From: CAZQDP01 sp964592375
GTDB lineage: Bacteria; Bacillota; Clostridia; RUG12999
Assembly: GCA_964592375.1 (NCBI GenBank)
Contig: CAZQDP010000085.1
Coordinates: 1-8,409 of the forward strand
DNA: 8,409 nt
Reading direction: 5' to 3'
Position numbers and translations under genes: made by a program. A model generated the notes under the pieces. That model ran no database searches and had not been told where the DNA came from. It saw nothing but the letters and a program-made list of their open reading frames with translations. Shown piece by piece: positions 4,869 through 8,409 of this stretch. Numbering within the stretch: the first letter of the stretch is position 1; every line of letters starts with the position of its first letter.

Positions 4869-6751
4869 AAGCTGAGGCGGATTGTGTAGACACCTGCTTT
4901 GACCGTATGGAAACACAAAAAAATCAGTGCGGCTTCGGAAAAGCGGGCGTTTGTTGCCGTATTTGTCATATGGGGCCTTGCAGGATTACCAAAAATGCAC
5001 CCAGAGGAGTTTGCGGCGCAGATGAAAACACAATTGTTGCCAGAAATTATTTGCGTGAGGTTGTGGGTGGAACTGCTGCTCATTCCGACCATGGACGGCA
5101 TTTGGTACTCAGGCTGAAAAAGGTAGCCCAAGGTGAGGGCAATGGGTATGTCATTAAGGACGAAAAAGCCCTGATGTATGCAGCCAAGCTTTATCAGATT
5201 GAAACCGAGGGCAAAAGTGTAAACGAAATCGCCCTTGCACTGGCAAATGTGATGCTGGAAGAGTTTTCAGCACAGGAAGAGTACTTAAAGACATTGGATT
5301 TGGCACCTGCCAAAAGAATAAAAGTATGGCAGAACAATGAAATTATGCCACAGGGTATAGACAGAATGGTGGTCGAAGCCATGCACAGAACCACCATGGG
5401 TGTTGACCATGACTATAAAAGTATTTTGATGCACGCTTTTCGTACCTCTCTTGCCGATGGTTGGGGTGGTTCCAGGGTGGCATCCATCACCTCTGACATT
5501 CTGTTTGGCTCCCCAGCTCCCGTGAAGTCCACCGCCAATTTGGGAGTGCTGAGGGAGGATACGGTCAACATCATCATTCATGGACATGAACCGGCGCTAT
5601 CCGAAATGCTCAACGTCGCTGTCGGTGCTCCGGAAATCATAGAATACGCCAAAAAAGCAGGCGCTAGCGGAATTACCCTTGCAGGTATTTGCTGTACTGC
5701 CAATGAAATTCTTATGCGTCACGGCGTTCACGTAGCGGGCAATGTGCTTCAGCAGGAGCTTGCCATTGTAACCGGTGCGGTAGAAATGATGGTAATAGAC
5801 GTGCAGTGTTGTATGCCAAGCCTTCCGCAGGTGGCCTCTACATATCATACCGAAATTATTTCAACGGCAGAAATTGCAAAGACCATTGGCGCATTCCATG
5901 TCAGCTTTGACGAGGAAGCACCTTTAGCATCTGCCAAAGAAATCATTAAAAGAGCAATTGATAATTTCAAAAATCGTGACCCGAAAAAAGTATCCATTCC
6001 AAAGGCCAAGGAAAACATGATTGCAGGCTTTAGTGTGGATGCCATCAAGCACATGCTGGGTGGAAAATACAGAGCCACCTTCAGGCCGCTGAACGATGCC
6101 ATTATTCAGAACCGTATTTTCGGTGTGGTGGGCATTGTGGGTTGCAACAATCCAAAGAAAAAAACGGATGATTACACCAATATCCTGACAAAGGAATTAA
6201 TCAAGCGCAACGTGCTTGTGCTCAAGACAGGCTGTGCGGCCATTGCATCTGCAAAAGCTGGTATGCTAAGGCCTGAGATTGGACTGGAAATGGCAGGTAG
6301 CGGTCTTCGTGAAATATGCGAAACCGTTGGTATTCCGCCGGTTCTGCATATGGGAAGCTGCGTGGATAATTCAAGAATTTTAGAAGCGGCTACTGAAATC
6401 GTTTTAGAGGGCGGCCTTGGAGACGATCTTGCCATGCTTCCCGCTGTGGGCGTAGCACCCGAGTGGATGAGTGAAAAGGCAGTTGCCATCGGGAGCTATT
6501 TTGTAGCCTCCGGTGTGGATGTTATTTTGGGTCATCCGTTCTATACATCCGGTTCTGAAAAGGTAACCTCTTTCCTTCATGAAGAAACAAAGGAACTCTT
6601 CGGCGCCTCCTTCCATTTATGTGAAGATCCTTATGAAGCGGTTGAAAAAATCATGGCTATTTTAAGCGAAGCCCGCGAAAAATTGGGGATTAATAAAAAA
6701 TCAGAAAGAAAGCTTTTGGATATGAAGGATAGGAGGGGTGCAGATGTCTAA
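4802..6751 (+). CDS. acsA: Carbon monoxide dehydrogenase catalytic subunit (CODH of CODH/ACS)
   Basis: This 649-residue Ni-Fe CODH interconverts CO2 and CO and, with AcsB, supplies CO for acetyl-CoA synthesis in the Wood-Ljungdahl pathway. The cluster ligands are all visible. C43 and C51 fit the D-cluster, and C52, C55, C60 and C71 the B-cluster. The HGHEP segment (260-264) carries the C-cluster histidine. C-cluster cysteines lie in GICCTANE (297/298), VQCCMPS (336/337), GCNNP (C448), TGCAA (C478) and GSCVDNS (C520). The proton-relay histidines are H94, H97 and H100 in TAAHSDHGRH, and the catalytic lysine is probably K559 in SEKAVAIG (by analogy with CooS). The C60-C71 spacing is three residues shorter than in the Carboxydothermus CooS-II structure, a known kind of variation. 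No signal peptide is seen, and the length is typical. The ATG at 4802 follows GAGGGG (4789-4794). The 3' end overlaps acsB by eight bases. Confidence 0.97.
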   Translation: MAKDIELLNKSVSDIASLEMLQKAEADCVDTCFDRMETQKNQCGFGKAGVCCRICHMGPCRITKNAPRGVCGADENTIVARNYLREVVGGTAAHSDHGRHLVLRLKKVAQGEGNGYVIKDEKALMYAAKLYQIETEGKSVNEIALALANVMLEEFSAQEEYLKTLDLAPAKRIKVWQNNEIMPQGIDRMVVEAMHRTTMGVDHDYKSILMHAFRTSLADGWGGSRVASITSDILFGSPAPVKSTANLGVLREDTVNIIIHGHEPALSEMLNVAVGAPEIIEYAKKAGASGITLAGICCTANEILMRHGVHVAGNVLQQELAIVTGAVEMMVIDVQCCMPSLPQVASTYHTEIISTAEIAKTIGAFHVSFDEEAPLASAKEIIKRAIDNFKNRDPKKVSIPKAKENMIAGFSVDAIKHMLGGKYRATFRPLNDAIIQNRIFGVVGIVGCNNPKKKTDDYTNILTKELIKRNVLVLKTGCAAIASAKAGMLRPEIGLEMAGSGLREICETVGIPPVLHMGSCVDNSRILEAATEIVLEGGLGDDLAMLPAVGVAPEWMSEKAVAIGSYFVASGVDVILGHPFYTSGSEKVTSFLHEETKELFGASFHLCEDPYEAVEKIMAILSEAREKLGINKKSERKLLDMKDRRGADV

Positions 6752-8409
6752 GCTGATTTGTTCAAGTGCCATTGATGGCGCAATCGCGTGGCTTGTGAAA
6801 GCGCAAAACATGGTAGATCAGGCGGTTTCGGAAAAAGGCGAGGATTTCCCCGTTGCATTCCCGACAACCAATTATTATCTGCCGGTGATTTATTCATTTA
6901 CCGGTAAAAAAATGCAAACGCTAAAGGACCTCAAAGCAATATTGGAAGAAGCACAAGAGCTTATTCCGGAAAGACCGACCGAGCATGTATGGCTCCCATA
7001 TTTGGGCAGTGCATTGGATGCCGGTGTGGCTACTTTGTTTGCCTGTGAAGTCATTGAAGCTTGCAAATACATCATTGGGCCAAATCCTGTTGACGGTATT
7101 TGGCTTGGCGCCGCCAGCGATGTCATTATGCGTGAACGCGGTATTGAGTTTGTGGATGGTACAGCACCGGGCTTTGCTGCCATTACAGGTGCCGCTCCGG
7201 ACAATGCCACGGCGGTAAAAATCGCAAAAGAGCTTCAGCAAAAAAATCTATATGTATTTATGGCCGGAAGCACAAACGGTAAGCAATTTGCCGAGCAGCT
7301 GGCAGAGGAAGGCGTGCAGCTTGGCTGGGAAACAAGGCTCATTCCCTTTGGTAGCGATGTGTCGGCACTAATTTATGCACTTGGCTTTGCAAACAGAGCG
7401 GCACTTTCCTTTGGTGGTGTTGCTCCCGGAGATTATGAAAGCAATCTGAGATACAATAAAAACAGAATTTTTGCCTTTGTGCTTGCCTTTGGCGAGGTGA
7501 CGGCGGATAAGTATGCGGCGGCAGCTGGGGCAATCAACTATGGCTTCCCTGTTATTTCCGATACGTCCATTCCCGAAATTCTCCCCACAGGTATTTGTAC
7601 ATATGAGCATGTGGTATCCAATGTGCCTTATGATCAGATGGTTGAAAAGGCGCTCGAGGTCAGAGGATGTAAGATTAAGGTTGTCAATGTGCCCATTCCA
7701 GTTCCTTACGGACCTGCCTTTGAGGGTGAGAGAATTCGTAAGGAAAATGTGCATGTGGAGTTTGGTGGAAACAAATCGCCGGCTTTTGAATTTGTAACCA
7801 GCGTCGAAAACGATCAGATCAACGATGGTGAAATTGAAATCATCGGCAAGGAAATTGACGAGGTAGAACCGGGCACAGTATTGCCGCTTGCCATTTGGGT
7901 CGAGGTTTCGGGCCGTAAGATGCAATCAGATTTTGAACCGATTTTGGAACGTCAAATACATCATATGGTCAATGGTGCAGAAGGCATTTGGCACATGGGG
8001 CAAAGAGACATTGTATGGACCAGGGTCTCGAAGGATGGTTTTGCAAAAGGTCTTCGCCTGAAGGATTACGGCGAGATTATTCATGCAAAATTCTTATCCG
8101 ATTATCCCGCCATTGTTGATAAAGTCAAAGTGACTTTGGTGACGGATCTTGAAGAGGTGGAACGGCGCCTACAAATCGCAAGAAAGATTTATGATGAGCG
8201 CAACAGGCGTTTGGAAGCCATGACCGATGAATCGGTGGATACCTTCTATTCCTGTCTGCTTTGCCAATCCTTTGCTCCCAATCATGTGTGTATCATTACT
8301 CCTGAAAGATTGGGTCTTTGCGGTGCCTATAACTGGCTAGACGGAAAGGCAGCATACGAGATCGATGAAACAGGACCCAATCAGCCAGTTCTCAAGGGCG
8401 AATGCACGG
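6744..8409 (+). CDS. acsB: Acetyl-CoA synthase, CODH/ACS subunit (3' end beyond window)
   Basis: The 555 visible codons encode acetyl-CoA synthase, which joins CO from AcsA, a methyl group from the corrinoid iron-sulfur protein and CoA at its nickel A-cluster. The start ATG at 6744 lies inside acsA (8-bp overlap) behind a strong AGGAGGGG (6731-6738). The N-terminal part (about 1-310, from MSKLICSSAIDGAIAWLV) is the CODH-contacting domain found in bacterial ACS and absent from archaeal ones. A middle domain follows. The A-cluster [4Fe-4S] cysteines are C504, C507, C516 and C526 (SCLLC, NHVC, LGLCGA), at the same spacing as Moorella C506, C509, C518 and C528 and only two residues offset. This shows the frame is intact so far. 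The Cys-Gly-Cys motif that binds the distal nickel and the last roughly 160-175 residues lie beyond base 8409. No long enough complete frame exists within the window, so an ORF finder that needs a stop would miss it. Confidence 0.96.
   Translation, partial: MSKLICSSAIDGAIAWLVKAQNMVDQAVSEKGEDFPVAFPTTNYYLPVIYSFTGKKMQTLKDLKAILEEAQELIPERPTEHVWLPYLGSALDAGVATLFACEVIEACKYIIGPNPVDGIWLGAASDVIMRERGIEFVDGTAPGFAAITGAAPDNATAVKIAKELQQKNLYVFMAGSTNGKQFAEQLAEEGVQLGWETRLIPFGSDVSALIYALGFANRAALSFGGVAPGDYESNLRYNKNRIFAFVLAFGEVTADKYAAAAGAINYGFPVISDTSIPEILPTGICTYEHVVSNVPYDQMVEKALEVRGCKIKVVNVPIPVPYGPAFEGERIRKENVHVEFGGNKSPAFEFVTSVENDQINDGEIEIIGKEIDEVEPGTVLPLAIWVEVSGRKMQSDFEPILERQIHHMVNGAEGIWHMGQRDIVWTRVSKDGFAKGLRLKDYGEIIHAKFLSDYPAIVDKVKVTLVTDLEEVERRLQIARKIYDERNRRLEAMTDESVDTFYSCLLCQSFAPNHVCIITPERLGLCGAYNWLDGKAAYEIDETGPNQPVLKGECT

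Noticed and set aside
4922..5014. Shorter C60-C71 spacing in the CODH B-cluster region as a novel feature
   Set aside because: All cluster cysteines are present, and the length of this loop varies among known CODH proteins.
7368..7925. 185-residue open frame on the minus strand
   Set aside because: Antisense to acsB, whose conserved sequence is unbroken here; no ribosome binding site or known family.

Overview
The window looks like a chromosomal scaffold piece from an anaerobic, probably acetogenic, Firmicute of the class Clostridia. The evidence is a bacterial-type CODH/ACS gene pair with its nickel-maturation ATPases, moderate base composition with very AT-rich promoter DNA, and strong purine-rich Shine-Dalgarno sites. 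A run of exactly 100 Ns (3165-3264) marks it as a draft or metagenome assembly. No species can be named from the sequence alone.

Layout. (1) 3-989: the 3' end of a large exported or surface protein, with an Ig-like module followed by a concanavalin/LamG-like sandwich; it is unrelated to what follows. (2) 990-1328: an intergenic spacer with a strong intrinsic terminator (1093-1128), then an AT-rich promoter region with a sigma-A-type promoter (1234-1262) and a 14-bp perfect inverted repeat centred on the predicted transcription start. (3) 1329 to the right edge: one apparent operon, all on the plus strand and without internal terminators. Its genes are a stand-alone homocysteine S-methyltransferase domain protein, a MetE-core/UROD-like zinc methyltransferase (3' end lost in the N gap), a CooC-type ATPase (5' end lost in the gap), a second, complete CooC/AcsF-type ATPase, the CODH catalytic subunit acsA, and acsB (acetyl-CoA synthase, cut by the window edge after its A-cluster cysteines).

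How they fit together. AcsA reduces CO2 to CO, and AcsB joins CO, a corrinoid-bound methyl group and CoA into acetyl-CoA. The two CooC-like ATPases are expected to load nickel into the C-cluster of AcsA and/or the A-cluster of AcsB. The two leading genes belong to unrelated zinc enzyme families that can methylate homocysteine. Their position at the head of a CODH/ACS operon suggests a link between the Wood-Ljungdahl methyl pool (methyl-corrinoid protein) and methionine synthesis, possibly a folate-independent methionine synthase. That link is inference.

Most notable observations: a decayed partial copy of the acsA 5' end, with its own Shine-Dalgarno, between the second cooC and acsA; the zinc-ligand spacing of the MetE-like protein (H229, C231, E253); the promoter dyad; and the false 576-residue fusion produced by reading through the N gap.
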